From the NCBI GenBank assembly GCA_025435555.1, contig JAIWWG010000037.1, forward strand, positions 62,001 through 126,000: DNA of 64,000 nt. Direction: 5' to 3'. The number at the start of each line of letters is the position of its first letter. Position 1 is the stretch's first letter. The notes under the pieces were generated by a model. That model saw only the letters and a list, made by a program, of their open reading frames with translations, made no database searches and was not told the origin of the DNA. Shown piece by piece: positions 9,392 through 20,767 of the stretch. The position numbers were made by a program, and so were the translations under genes. This stretch comes from Chytriomyces cf. hyalinus JEL632 (taxonomy: Eukaryota > Chytridiomycota > Chytridiomycetes > Chytridiales > Chytriomycetaceae).

Positions 9392-12300
9392 TCAAAAGAA
9401 GCTGCCCAGGATGTTCACATTCTCATCATCACCATCTGCTTCAAGCAAATCCCTCACTTTTTGGTTGCGCAACAGAACAGGCTTCATTTTGATCTTTCCA
9501 CTAGTTTCCTTGAATGTCTCACTCAAACTTGCCTGTTTCAAAAATCATGAAAGTTAAACCAATATGTTGTTTCCCAAGGAAGATTTTGTTTACCCCTTTA
9601 ATGTTTTTCAGGATATCTTTGAGAAGGATATGCTGATCACGCTTCATTTTGCCAGGCTGCATAAATGCAATGTCAAATGCCTTTCAAAAAATAAATTTGA
9701 ATCAGTATGATTTGGGGACACTCAAAAAGAGCCACATTTACCTGAAGTCTTTCTACAGACATGCCTGGAAGTGCAACCAGGGTCTCAAATGCAGAAGAGC
9801 AGTTTTCTTGACGTAGCAGCACATAAATATCACACATTAGAACTGCAGCCTCATTGTGGATTTCTTGAAAGTACCCATCATGGAATAGCTGCCAGTGAAT
9901 TTATGTGAGATTTATATTTGGCTATCAAAAAAAGTTGAAAAAAACAATACTACCTCCAAGCAGGTATGCATCACAGTTTGGCCAAGGTATTGGAATACAT
10001 CTGTACGTTTTGTTTTCACCAACACAGGCAGACACTTGATCATTGCTGTTAAGGCTTTTCGACTTGCCAATGTGTCTTTGAGCATCATGACTTGCAGGAG
10101 ACATCCAAACAAGGCAGCAAAGAGAGTCTGGGTTCATGTTGTCGTGTAAATGAGTGAATAACAAGCTGAAAGCCACTGCACCAACAAACCTGATCAGAAG
10201 CAACATAAAAATAGATGCTGGATTCATCAATTTGAAGAACTGGCTTCTCTTTTGACCTTCCCCCACCCCCAACATTGGCTGGCTTTCCTTGGTCTGGTGA
10301 TACAATTGCAACAAGCAGATCTGAAAACACACGTGTGAGGTCACGCAACAGCTTTTCAGCCACAACTTCTTTGCTGGGTTCCTCATCCTCAGTGATGCTG
10401 AAATAAAAACAAAAATGGTGAATGAGCAACTGAGAGCACTAAAACTTGGAAGTTGTCTTACTCTTCATCTGGTACAGTGTTCTCCACCCCCTGCTTTGCT
10501 GTTTCAATCACCTCCCATTCTGCAGCAAGCATTCCTTTCATAAACTCCACCAGCTTCAAAAACAAGTTACTGAAAACCAGGCCACGTGCTTCCATGGGGC
10601 AGTTCATTAGCAAGGGGCGAATGACTGTTCCAAGCAGAGTCCTCCAATGCAGTGTGCCAAGATGACTTGAGAATGGACCAAAGAGGCAGGCTCCAAGCTG
10701 GTTATACACATTGGGTAACTTGCAGAAGGTGGGACCAGATGATACCATTGCACCCATGACAGAATAACTGAATAAAATCTCAGCTTGTTAAACATTAGAC
10801 AGACATTGAAAAACAACCAACGTACCATGCCTCACGCATCCCTGCAATCCATGACTCTGTTTTGTGCAAGAATACTTTGATCTTGTTCTCCTCATGAGAC
10901 ATGATTTTAGGGGTGGACTTCTCTGATTGTCGAATGACATCAGTCAATGATGTGAATGAAGACATAGCAACCAAAACTCAACTGAGAATAGCATCTTTTG
11001 CCCCTTCAGAAATCACCATATTTAAATGAAGATGCACTGGTACATTTGCCCATGCTGAAGGCTCACTCAAGCTGTGGATACACCTGGAAACTCATTCCAT
11101 CAGCCCTCATAAAAAACCAAGCTTCAGGTTTTACGTACTGAGTGATTACAAAGATTCCTGGAGCTATGCATGCAAGGTACGGGGTCCACAAGCTTGGCTG
11201 AAAACATGGCTGTGTTTTAGCTACACAAACACAATAAAAAAGAAAGAGACTTCCAAAACAAACCTTTCCAGTTGTACGCTTCATCCAACTCATCCAGCTA
11301 CGCACTGAAATACTGACCTGAGCAGAAAAAAAAAAGTAGCAAGCTTAAATAAACTCATTGAAAAAAACCCAGAGTTGATCCAAACCTTTTGCTGCCATTT
11401 GCTGATTTCTGTGAGGCCATCTGGTGTCATTGTCCCTGCTCAACAGTAGTTGTTAAATGGTAAAAATCATGCACCAGTACTAAAGATGTACCTGTTGCTG
11501 CAAGCTTTCTGATCCCCAGATACCCAAGCAAAGAGTCTGATGATCCAAATGGTGTTGGATCAAGTGCCTCCCATTCCTGCACATATCCTTCAAGAATGCT
11601 GGCAAACATGGCAGATTTTTCAGAGGCTGAGATGCTGGAGGAATCACTGATCCAAAAAAAAAAAAAAAAAAAAAACATGACACCCATGAACATCACATCA
11701 TAAAAACATAAGGAGAAAATACTCAACATGACAGCAATCAAGAATTCAATTAATTTGACACGTTCTGCTTGTGTGACTTTGTTCTCAGCAATGAATGACT
11801 GAACCAATTGTACAAATTGACCAAACAAGGGCTGAAGATCACATCAAATTAGCTGCCATTTGTCAAAAAACCTCATCCAGATAGAGAAATTACTCACAAT
11901 GAGCATATCTGGAACAGCAATTGCCAACTTGATCAATGCAGTTGCAGCCTTCATTCTCAGGTTTCGTGTTTCTTCTCTCAGAATGACGCCACGTTGAATA
12001 AAGTCAACTTCATCAGGAAGAGTGAATGTGACACAGTTGACGATCTGCAAAATGTGTGTGCTGCTCAGACAAAAAAAGGGGGCATGTGATTGTGGTGTCA
12101 AAATACCTTCTCAATGCAAGTAAGCAGAATGCTGTTGTCTCGTGCAACTTCTGCAATACAGACGTAGGCTGACATGAGAAACCTTCTGACAATTGGGTCC
12201 TGCAAAAATGGTAGAGCAGTCAGATTTTAACAGTGATGGAAGCCAACAAGGTGCTCTCTACCATAGATTCAAAAGCCAGAATGTCTTGAAAGTATGCTGA

Positions 12301-14853
12301 CAGCAGGTTGAACAGAGCAGAATCAAACTTTGGATCCTATTTCAAGGGCAGAGATTTGTTTTCAATAGATACAATCAGGTGAGGGACAGAAATATAAAGC
12401 TTGTTACCTGTGCCACAACTTTATCATGGTCCAAGTTCCGCATGACATGCTCAATCAAGGTGGATGCATTTTCAAAGTGAACAGATGTTGCAGATTCAGA
12501 TTGAATGAATCCAAATTCTAGGAGTGTATGGAAGTTAAAAACTTGAACATGAAAATTTTGGGTAAACAATACCATTTTTTTGCACATTAGGATTTGCAGC
12601 CAACAACCCTCTTGAAAAATCTTGAACCATTGAACAGACATCAATTGACTGATATAAATAATGATCAAAAATCCATGTCATTTGCAGGAAAAGTGAGGTA
12701 CTCACATAATTCAACATCAAAAACCGAAGGAGGTCAAGGTATCTCTGCCCATTTGAGGCAATACATGCTGTTCTGTCTTGCTTGCAGTCAAAGTCTGAAG
12801 AATCATAGGCTGCAGACACATTTGATATGAACTCAGAGTCACCCTGTTGGTGGATACCTTTTGTTAAAGATCCCAGTTCCAACCTACAACTTTGCCCAAA
12901 TCACCTCAGAAAGCCTCTGAATACAGAATTGGATCAATTTCAGTCTGTATCCACTAAGCTGAGGTGCCTGTAAATGGATAAAAAAGGCAGCGTTGCATCA
13001 GATCACATAAAAACTAATCAAAAGTATATACATCTTTCAGAAGAGGATGACTTGCAACAGCAGCCCAAACATGTACAACCAAAGAAGAAACTGTGCGAGA
13101 TGGGTGACATGTAAAGTAAACCAGCAACTCAAGATATCTGATGTGTTTTAAACAAAAGTTTTTTTTGTGAGTTGAGTTCAAGTTGTTTTAATATAAGGTA
13201 CCGTTCAAGATGTGGCACAGCTTGAGTCATTTGCTTGTAAAAGACTTGATGTTCTCCAAAAACTGATACAATCTGATTTGGGTGAGTGATCAGACAACAA
13301 GATGTCAAAACACTTATCTGCAAACAAAAAAACAAAACCTCAGCAATTTTTTTCAAGTATTCATAAGCATTATTCTCCAGTGTTTGGGTATTGGTAGCAC
13401 CATGAACCATGTCCCAGTTCTGACAGGAGTACACTGCTTGCACAGATCTGAACAGGGCAGACAGCAGAAATCCATCTCCCTCCATCAAAGGCGTAACAAT
13501 TGCTGGCCAAAACAGTTCTTCAGTCACAAGGCTGCTGCGACTAAACAAGGCTGAAAGGCATTCAGCAGCAGCCTAAAAAAAAAAAAAAAAAAAAAAAAAG
13601 TGGAAAAAATTAGGTTGGTTTTACAATTGCAAAGAATGACAACCAGAAAAAGTTGTACCATGCGCTCTTGAAATGATTCAGACAACAAGAATTCAAAAAG
13701 AACAGGCAAGATATTTGAAGACTGGATTCCTCTGAATGATGAAGTTCATCAGCTTGCACAGTTAAATTTTAGATATGGACAATGAGAAACTCAACTCAAG
13801 TATGATCCAATGAAGAATGATTCCAATAGTTTCAAGGGAAAGCTGGATAAGTTTCTTGGAAGTGGATGTGCTGACATTGTCCTGCATGGCGTAAAACAAA
13901 CGGCCAAAATGAGAAAACAACCAAATATGGGAAAAGAATGAAATGCCAACAAGATGATACCTTTTTCCACGCAATCATATTTTGAGTCAATCGCAACATC
14001 CACCCTTTATGTTGAGGATCCGCACGGATCACGTTCAAGACATAATCCACATTCACAGTTTGCTTGGACACCTTCAGAGAAGCTCGATCATTGCTGCAAT
14101 AGACGTGATTCAACACGTTTGCATCCAAGGTGATGGCCATCAGTGAGACAGACAGGTCCTTTTTTCGCGTATCAGCTATTGAACTTTCGAAAATGAACAT
14201 GTCCTCCATGATTGCTTTGTAGATGAGAAGAGCTCTTTCTTGAGAAGCAGGCTGGGGTGGGAATGCGTCAGAATTGGTTGCGGGATTTCGTAAAAAAAAC
14301 ACCGTCTCACGTCTTTTGCGAAAAGGGCGCACAGGTACGTGTCAAACTCTGGCCACTCGACAGGCCACATTCTTTCGGCAACTTGAGCAAGCACGGCACA
14401 TGCTTTTTGCGTAATGAATGGCGGTAAACTGGACCCGGCCTTTGCGACAAAGGGTTGTTGTTTGGAGACGAAGAGATGGATATCAGATGTGCATCGCGCG
14501 CAAAAAAAAACACAGGAATATGAACCTGATTTGAGAGAATTTGCGCAAGCTGGTCCCGTAGAAGCAGTTTGTTTGGTTGCGCGACGTCGTTCCAGCCAAA
14601 GCGCACGGCATGTTCGAGCAGAGAAAGACCAAAGAATAGCGCATTGACATCGCGGGCAATGGAGAGTAATTCGAGTCCCGTTTGAATGCACAGTGGAGAG
14701 TGTTTGATGTTCTCGAGCATCTGCGTGGTGGTTTTGCCGGTCAGATGGGGCTGATGAGTGCGATGTTGAAGTCACCTCGTTGGCGCTCTTTCGGTCCTGC
14801 AGGGAAGTTGACGGCGAGTGCACCGCATTCAGCGCGGCTGTTACTGACTCCAT
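9392..14853 (-). CDS. XPO5: Exportin-5 (Msn5/XPO5-like karyopherin)
   Basis: Large intron-rich importin-beta-family gene. Exons I could phase: 14776..14853, 14526..14720, 14311..14439, 13961..14251, 13796..13881, 13659..13731, 13339..13572, and the last, 9392..9532, ending NVNILGSFF. The joined N-terminus reads GLSLLEHAVRFGWNDV, then QKACAVLAQVAERMWPVEWPEF, the exportin-5 pattern (LQILEHVVKFRWN; a KREWPQHWP-like helix). These proteins carry cargo (pre-miRNA or tRNA in animals, phosphoproteins for yeast Msn5) from the nucleus with Ran-GTP. Exons between 9.5 and 13.3 kb are clear as short open segments but not all junctions were fixed. Several introns carry long T-runs next to the acceptor on the coding strand. 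An in-frame extension to 15066 exists, but homology favours the MESVTAAL start. Confidence 0.8.
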
Positions 14854-15296
14854 TTTGATTCTGAGGTGAAGGCTGCCATCAAAATCTGGGCAAGACGAAC
14901 GGTCAAAATGTTGACTCACCAGTTCCTGGATTTTGATTTTATTTTCTGCATACCGAATGCTGTACTTGGAATCATGGTAACGAGCCCCATTGACAAAATG
15001 ACAGGAAGCGGTTAAAAACCTGATGAGAAGCGGTAAATGTTCGCGCATTTTATTTACGCCTTCCATGTTGTCTGTGCTGCAGAAATCTATACAGATCCAG
15101 CCAACAAATCACCGACTTTTCGGACAAAATGGACAAGAAACGGACAACACGCTCGCGCTGTTCGAGTTGGATCACATTTTCTTTTTACTTTTTTGCAACC
15201 CACTCTGACTCAACCTGGATAATAATTTTGTTCAAAAAAAAAAGAGTTCACCGCCACAAACGGCCGAAACCCAACACATCACACACAACACAGCGT
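14854..15296. promoter_or_regulatory. Divergent spacer between exportin and Ecl1-type copy 2
   Basis: Holds the promoters of the exportin gene (minus) and Ecl1-type copy 2 (plus). The exportin frame stays open upstream to 15066 (MEGVNKMREHL...), with no family similarity that I can see. It is either a species-specific N-terminal extension or untranslated leader. Confidence 0.4.
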
Positions 15297-15862
15297 ATGT
15301 CCGACTTGAACTGGTGCGTGCATCCCCCCCAACCAGCGATCACTCCACGCCCGCATGATCCATCATCTCTCCCTGTGCGAATCCAGGATCTTGAAAATCA
15401 AATTGAAGGGGGATCAAGTTGAAGGGGGCGATCACTTTGAAGGGGTGGTGCCAAACCACACATCGTCTAACTCGATCCATCTGCTTACCCTTCCCCATCA
15501 GGTGCATCTGCGGAAAGGCAACAAGCGACAATGTCTTTTACTGCAGCCACGATTGCCAAGTCGCCGACGCTTCTGCATTCGCCACATCAACTCCGCCTTC
15601 TCCACCTTCGGCACAGACGCATTTTGTAAACAATGCAATCCATTCGATCGATCATCAGTATCAAGATCATGGACTTGGAAACTACACTCTGATGCGTTCT
15701 TTGGCGACTAGCAAGAGAAGCGCTCGAGAGACAATCCCAGCACCGTATCATTCGATCGGAAGCATCAAGCAAGGCATGGATACATGCGGTGCGCGATTCA
15801 TACATGAAACCCAAGTTTATGCGCAGCTGGCGTTCAACAGCAGGAACAGACGCTTCCATTGA
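15297..15862 (+). CDS. Ecl1-family zinc-binding protein, copy 2
   Basis: CDS join(15297..15313, 15502..15862), 125 residues. Exon 1 is MSDLN plus TG of the Trp codon, donor gtgcgt, acceptor atcag. Exon 2 gives CICGKATSDNVFYCSHDC, the Ecl1-type zinc pair, then a Ser/Thr/Pro-rich middle, and ends VYAQLAFNSRNRR. If the intron were retained the frame would still read W-C-V, because the donor repeats the GTGC that opens exon 2. Divergent from the exportin gene and head-to-tail with copy 3. Family role (starvation response, life span) is known for yeast homologues only. Confidence 0.8.
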
Positions 15863-16157
15863 TTGATTTGACTGACGGCAATTCCTTTTTTTCTCTTTTG
15901 CTGCTTGCTGATTCATTTTCTTATTTATATAGTGGTATTTATAAAAGACGGTATACTTTTCGGATGTCGCTGGTTGTCGCATCGTTGTTGTTTTTTTTTT
16001 TTATATGCACGTGCGTTTATTTAGAATGGTTTGCCGATCTTGAATCCCCCGATGCGATTGACCAATCACAGAAAACAAAAATAAAAAAAAGAGAGAATAC
16101 TCGCAACGCCCCCAACCTGTTGGAAATAACTGGAAAACCAAAGAAATACGCAAGGAA

Positions 16158-16700
16158 ATGGACATGAACTGGTGAGCAGCATCCTCGCAACCCCGTTTGA
16201 ACAGCTTTTCTGAATGCAATGATCGCTCGCCCCCCTGCAACAGGTGCCTTGTGTGTGGGAAAGCCACGAGCAACGACTCGGAGCTATACTGCTCACATCT
16301 CTGCTGCATGCAAGACGGAGACAAGTCCCGCATCGATCCATCCCTTCATGATCATCACTCATCCAACAAGTCGTTAAACATCAATTCACACCACATGCTT
16401 CACGAACCACCACCCCCGCTTTCTCTCTCGTCTCCATTCGGCGAAACGTATTCACCGTCGAAGAACTTGAGTGCACCGCCGGGAATGACCTTGTCACCGC
16501 AACAACTCAAATGGGATCCGTCGGTGCAGCATATTGGACCCTTGTTTCCTGCAACAAACACTTGTGCGACTGTGCTGGATCATTTCGGGTTAATGTCTCG
16601 CATGCGTGGATCTCCGAGCATGAATAGTCCAAAGACGGATGCAACCGCGTCACTGTATGCGGCCTTCTCGTTCAACAATCGGAAGAAGAGGGTGCGGTGA
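16158..16700 (+). CDS. Ecl1-family zinc-binding protein, copy 3
   Basis: CDS join(16158..16171, 16244..16700), 156 residues. Exon 1 is one codon shorter than in its siblings (MDMN plus TG), the donor is gtgagc and the intron is 72 bp. The zinc motif is CLVCGKATSNDSELYCSHLC with an extra Cys next to it. The centre is rich in His, Ser and Pro, and the end is YAAFSFNNRKKRVR, matching the shared tail with Phe-Ser for Leu-Ala. The stop is followed within a few bases by a CTTG/TTTG repeat. Confidence 0.78.
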
Positions 16701-16703
16701 CGT

Positions 16704-16756
16704 GCTTGCTTGTTTGCTTGTTTGTTTGTTTGTTTGTTTGCTTGCTTGCTTGCTTG
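16704..16756. repeat. CTTG/TTTG tetranucleotide repeat
   Basis: About a dozen tandem copies of CTTG or TTTG directly after the stop of Ecl1-type copy 3, so within its 3' UTR. A simple-sequence tract, probably length-variable. Confidence 0.8.
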
Positions 16757-17093
16757 TACAGAAGATTCATTAAAGACCCGCCCTCGTTCATTGGTCGCCA
16801 ACTGTCTCCATTTTATGCTGACGATCCGTAAATCGCAAACAAAGGATCGCACGTCAGAAAAAGGTTAAAAATCGATCGATGCAAAAAGTAGTGTGTGTGA
16901 CGTCACGTTGGATTTGGCGCCACCTTAAAAATGACCCCCACATTTCCCAAAACCCTAATTCGCAAAGAAGTAAAGTTGTAATTTAACAGCACTCAGAAAT
17001 TCAATTGCATCTGTTGTTTGAGCCACTTGGGTTCTGTTTCACACTCCCCCAGTTGTCATGACAGTTTTCTTCTTCCAAAACTCTTACTACCAA

Positions 17094-17426
17094 ATGTCCA
17101 ATCTCGACTGGTGCTTCTGCGGCAAGATGACCATCGAGGGCGCTCTCTACTGCTCAGATCGCTGCTACTTTGACGAGACGGGAAGATCCATCCACTCCGA
17201 TTCCAAGCATACCATCCACCTGCACCAACACAGTGTCTCGGTCTCTCTACCCACTCGCATCCACTCGCGATCGCCCGTGCGACAACGACCCGACACATTA
17301 ACCCCTTCCACCAGCCCCATGTCGCAGTATTATGGATCGTGGGGTAGCCACACTCAGACTGGGAGCATTGGGGATTGTTTTGCAGCACTCGCTTTCAAAG
17401 GAAGACGAAACCAAGGCAGCATGTGA
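17094..17426 (+). CDS. Ecl1-family zinc-binding protein, copy 4 (intronless)
   Basis: 110 residues in one exon. It starts MSNLDWCFCGKM, so the Met-to-Trp leader and the zinc motif (CFCGK...LYCSDRC) are fused with no intron. In all seven siblings an intron splits that Trp codon. Removing the sibling intron exactly would give this junction (tggtgc). I chose this ATG over one 36 bp upstream because it matches the sibling leaders. The tail is FAALAFKGRRNQ, a weaker form of the shared end. The loss looks precise, as in cDNA-mediated conversion. Confidence 0.78.
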   Translation: MSNLDWCFCGKMTIEGALYCSDRCYFDETGRSIHSDSKHTIHLHQHSVSVSLPTRIHSRSPVRQRPDTLTPSTSPMSQYYGSWGSHTQTGSIGDCFAALAFKGRRNQGSM

Positions 17427-17433
17427 AACCATC

Positions 17434-17451
17434 AGAGAGAGAGAGAGAGAG
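17434..17451. repeat. Short GA dinucleotide repeat
   Basis: About nine GA repeats a few bases after the stop of Ecl1-type copy 4, in the presumed 3' UTR. Confidence 0.7.
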
Positions 17452-17628
17452 TAATTGCTTTTTATCTACTTTAGCGTGTACAGACAGTTTGTTTGAATTC
17501 GAGCAGTAAAAACCGTGTTCAATATTTTGTTGTGTCTTTTTTCCTTTTTTATATTTGTCATTCAAAAACAATCAGGCAACAGGAGTCAACCAGCCGCACG
17601 GGCTTAACAAAAACACGGATACTGAATC

Positions 17629-18219
17629 ATGGCCGATCTCAACTGGTGCGTGCATGTCTCTTACTCTCGTCCACGGCCTTGCTAACCCAGCAGCGTTCCT
17701 CACAGGTGCTTCTGCGGCAAAGCCACAACAAACGCCGCCCAACTCTACTGCAGCGACACCTGTCTGCGCTCAGACGGATACAGCAATCCATGCGCATCCA
17801 CCACCACCCACTCCCTTAATGCACAACAACCACGCTTCACAAACAGCGGCGGTGACCCGCGTGTCCACACTCGGAACAGGGACAAATTGGTTTACCCGCT
17901 TTCACCCGCACCAGCCACCAACCACCACGCAAACCCATTTGCGCACTACTCCTCTCACTATAGTTTCATCTCCGCATCGAATCTCATTGCTCCTAAACCG
18001 CAACGACACCACCACCCTGCATCTTCCGCTGCAATGTACTCTATCCTTAATGTTCCTTATCACTCGGGAAATAGCACCCCAATTTCTTCGCCACCGCGGC
18101 AGTCGTATAGTCCTGTGCCTTCCCGCGGTGCCACGTTTTTAAGTCCGGGCCGCGTTAGTTCCATCCTTGGGCACTTTGAAGAGATTGCCGAGCAGCAGCA
18201 GAGACTGCGAAGCCGGTAG
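17629..18219 (+). CDS. Ecl1-family zinc-binding protein, copy 5
   Basis: CDS join(17629..17645, 17706..18219), 176 residues. Exon 1 is MADLN plus TG, donor gtgcgt; the 60-bp intron ends in acag. In the exon 2 frame the zinc motif is CFCGKATTNAAQLYCSDTC. A different frame stays open longer across the first part of exon 2, so simple ORF calling misses this product. The rest is rich in Ser, Pro and His. The tail is ILGHFEEIAEQQQRLRSR, a short charged helix, and the LAFNxR ending of most siblings is absent. Confidence 0.75.
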
Positions 18220-18351
18220 TTCCGATCTCCTCTTCTCCTTGAACACTACCCTTCCTCCCCTGAACATTACCCATGTATTTGTATAGTCTTTTGTATACTT
18301 TTTTGTAAGCTGTTTTGTTGTTATTTTTTGGATTCATTTGCAGTGTTTAAT

Positions 18352-18357
<6 letters not shown>

Positions 18358-18420
<63 letters not shown>

Positions 18421-18421
18421 T
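18358..18421. repeat. CTGT microsatellite
   Basis: About 16 uninterrupted copies of CTGT between Ecl1-type copies 5 and 6, 140 bp after the copy 5 stop. No palindromes or spacers, so not a CRISPR array. Confidence 0.9.
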
Positions 18422-18657
18422 GAATATGTAGTCTTTGGCCCTTGAAAATAAAAGCTGAATATATGTTAACATCAAGCACTCTCATTGGTCAATCCATCGA
18501 TCCTATCTCTCAAGCCCCTTTTATGATGCCTCAGAATTTTTTGTTATCTTGACTTTCGGCGGATGCCGGGTAACGGATAAGATATGGGGATGTTTGATAT
18601 AATTAAACAATGCCCGCGATTCTCAAACAAAGATCCTGTGAACTGAACAAGAAAGAC

Positions 18658-19178
18658 ATGACTGACGTCGATTGGTGGGTGTGGCCTGGCCTGGCATGTC
18701 CATCCCCCATTCCCTCCTTCTGACCCATACTCTCATCAGGTGCCTTTGCGGGAAGAAAACAGACGGCGTCTCGCTCTACTGCTCAGCGCGTTGCAGATCC
18801 ACAGACGGCGGCTGCACCTCCAACGAGGGATCCTTCTTGCCCACAGAGTCCAGCAGTGTCGACATGGACCTGGGACGCTTGAAGCGCACAACAAGTCTTG
18901 TCAAGAACCTGTCGCATTTGATGATGGAAATGGATCTTTCTTCAACGCTTTCTAGTCGCAGCACTCGTCACTACTCCGGGCAGCATATGTTTTCTTTGTC
19001 GGCGACTTCTCCGACCATGTCGTGTCCTAGCTTGGTTGACTCATTTTCTCTGCCACGGTCCATTGCGGGATCCGAGAAGCGGCAGCACGACGAAAGCAGC
19101 CAAGCACTTATTGGTCAATCACGAGACGCATCTTTACCGCCTTTGGCTCTGAAACGACGGAAAATGGTCAAACTATGA
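18658..19178 (+). CDS. Ecl1-family zinc-binding protein, copy 6
   Basis: CDS join(18658..18674, 18740..19178), 151 residues. Exon 1 is MTDVD plus TG, donor gtgggt, intron 65 bp. The zinc motif CLCGKKTDGVSLYCSARC is intact. The middle is Ser-rich with the stretch SLVKNLSHLMMEMDLSS. The end is LPPLALKRRKMVKL, a degenerate version of the shared tail that keeps the basic character (LALKRRK for LAFNxRxR). Upstream is the CTGT microsatellite; copy 7 follows 275 bp later. Confidence 0.78.
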
Positions 19179-19453
19179 CAGGGAGAACCAGGCTCAAATA
19201 TTTATAACTTGTCTTCCGTACTTTGATACTTACAGCAAAATAATGACAACTGCACACTGCATGAGTAGGATGGGTTGGGGTTGGGTTGTTGGAACTAAAA
19301 ATAAAATCCAAACACCCGAAATTTGTTTCATTGGGGTCAATCAACGGCGCGTGGCCAGAGCACGTTTCTTTCTTTTTTCTTTCGACTCGGGACGCCGTCA
19401 TTTTACACTCCAGAAAACAACCCCATACCTCCATCTGTCTCTTTGCTGAAACC

Positions 19454-20369
19454 ATGTCGGATCTGAATTGGTGGGTGCATAATCTTGGGAGCTGCCACTT
19501 CAGAAATCTTGTCTCTCCGCACATGCTCAAAATACCATCGGACACTATCTCATCCTTCTTTTCCTGCTTCCAAAAGGTGCTCGTGCGGAAAAGCTACGCA
19601 ACCAGGGACAATGTACTGCAGCACACTGTGCCGAACCGCTGACGAAGAATCCAACAAACCAACCTCGTCGTCCTGGTCCCTTGACAACGCTGCCAACATC
19701 AACACGAGCAGCCCAATTGCTTTTTACCCGTACAACCACTTTGCCAATGTCGCTATGCAATCTCCTCGATCGCCCTTCATGACTTTGCTTCCGCAAACTA
19801 CTCCCAAGTTTGCTGCCGCTGCGTCTCCGAGATTCACGGGGTCGTCAAGTCGAGGCGGAGCAAGTAATTCTCCGTTTGCTTTGGGATCCATTGCCGCTGG
19901 TAGTGCGGCTGGCAACTTGGGTGCAGCAAGTGGCGCATCGATTCCGTTCTTGGCTCTTCCCCAAAGTGAATTGGATTTACCGCCTCTTGAACTGGATGGT
20001 TCAAAGAAACTGGAAGTTGTTGGCGGGAATCTATCTGGAGCACACACAAGAATGGACCCGTTGATTTCAAAAAGCCGGCGCGCTTCTGCAAACATCCAGT
20101 TTAGCCCGCTCAGTCACCCCACATCTTCAGCAACAGTAGCACCACCAGTAGTGTCGAACCATCCGCGAACAAGTGTACGGAATATCCTTGAAAGTCCCAT
20201 GATGAGTGGAAGGATTCCGCCGCCGAGCCCGCGAATGACGGGGGGCAGTCAAGACATGAGCTGTGCAGCGGGACCGAATGGTGGTGGGCTCGTGACGGTT
20301 GCTGGATCCAACGCCATGTTGGATGATTGCTATGTGTCGCTTGCGTTTAATAATCGGGTTAGGAAGTAG
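19454..20369 (+). CDS. Ecl1-family zinc-binding protein, copy 7 (long)
   Basis: CDS join(19454..19470, 19577..20369), 269 residues, the longest member. Exon 1 is MSDLN plus TG, donor gtgggt, intron 106 bp. The zinc motif is CSCGKATQPGTMYCSTLC. The long middle is Ser/Ala/Gly/Pro-rich and looks disordered, with several SP or RxxS sites such as ILESPMMSG and IPPPSPRMTG that could be kinase targets. It ends YVSLAFNNRVRK, an almost ideal copy of the shared tail. Zinc motif and tail sit at opposite ends whatever the spacer length. Confidence 0.8.
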
Positions 20370-20767
20370 TTTTTTTTGTTTTCATTGTTTTGTGTGTGTG
20401 TGTGTGTGTGAGGGGTGAAGAAGATTTGTATAAATTACGTGAAAGTACACATGTCTGTTTGGCTGCGTTGTCTCGCCTGAAAACGCGCTTTTCTTGTGTG
20501 CGGGTGCAATCAGCCACCAAAGTTCACGCGATGGAACCATTTTTTTTACGGATTGTTTTCGAAAGAATCGCCCCGTCAAATCGGAACACATCATCGACCA
20601 ATACAAAAAAAAAAAAAAAAGAAGGAAAGCCAACAGACAAGAGAGAGCGCCCGAGTCACAAAATCCCGTATATGCAAACAAGTCACTGCATAGAATAGAT
20701 CGCGCGTTTCCACAATTTACTTTGCTCTCTTCAGCTTCCTCCCCTTTTTTTCCCGAAACCACACAAC

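Noticed and set aside
14854-15066. N-terminal extension of exportin-5
   Set aside because: In frame, but without family similarity; known exportin-5 N-termini align with the MESVTAAL start. Left open, not annotated as coding.
18358-18421. CRISPR-like array
   Set aside because: Uninterrupted tetranucleotide repeat with no spacers, in a eukaryotic genome.
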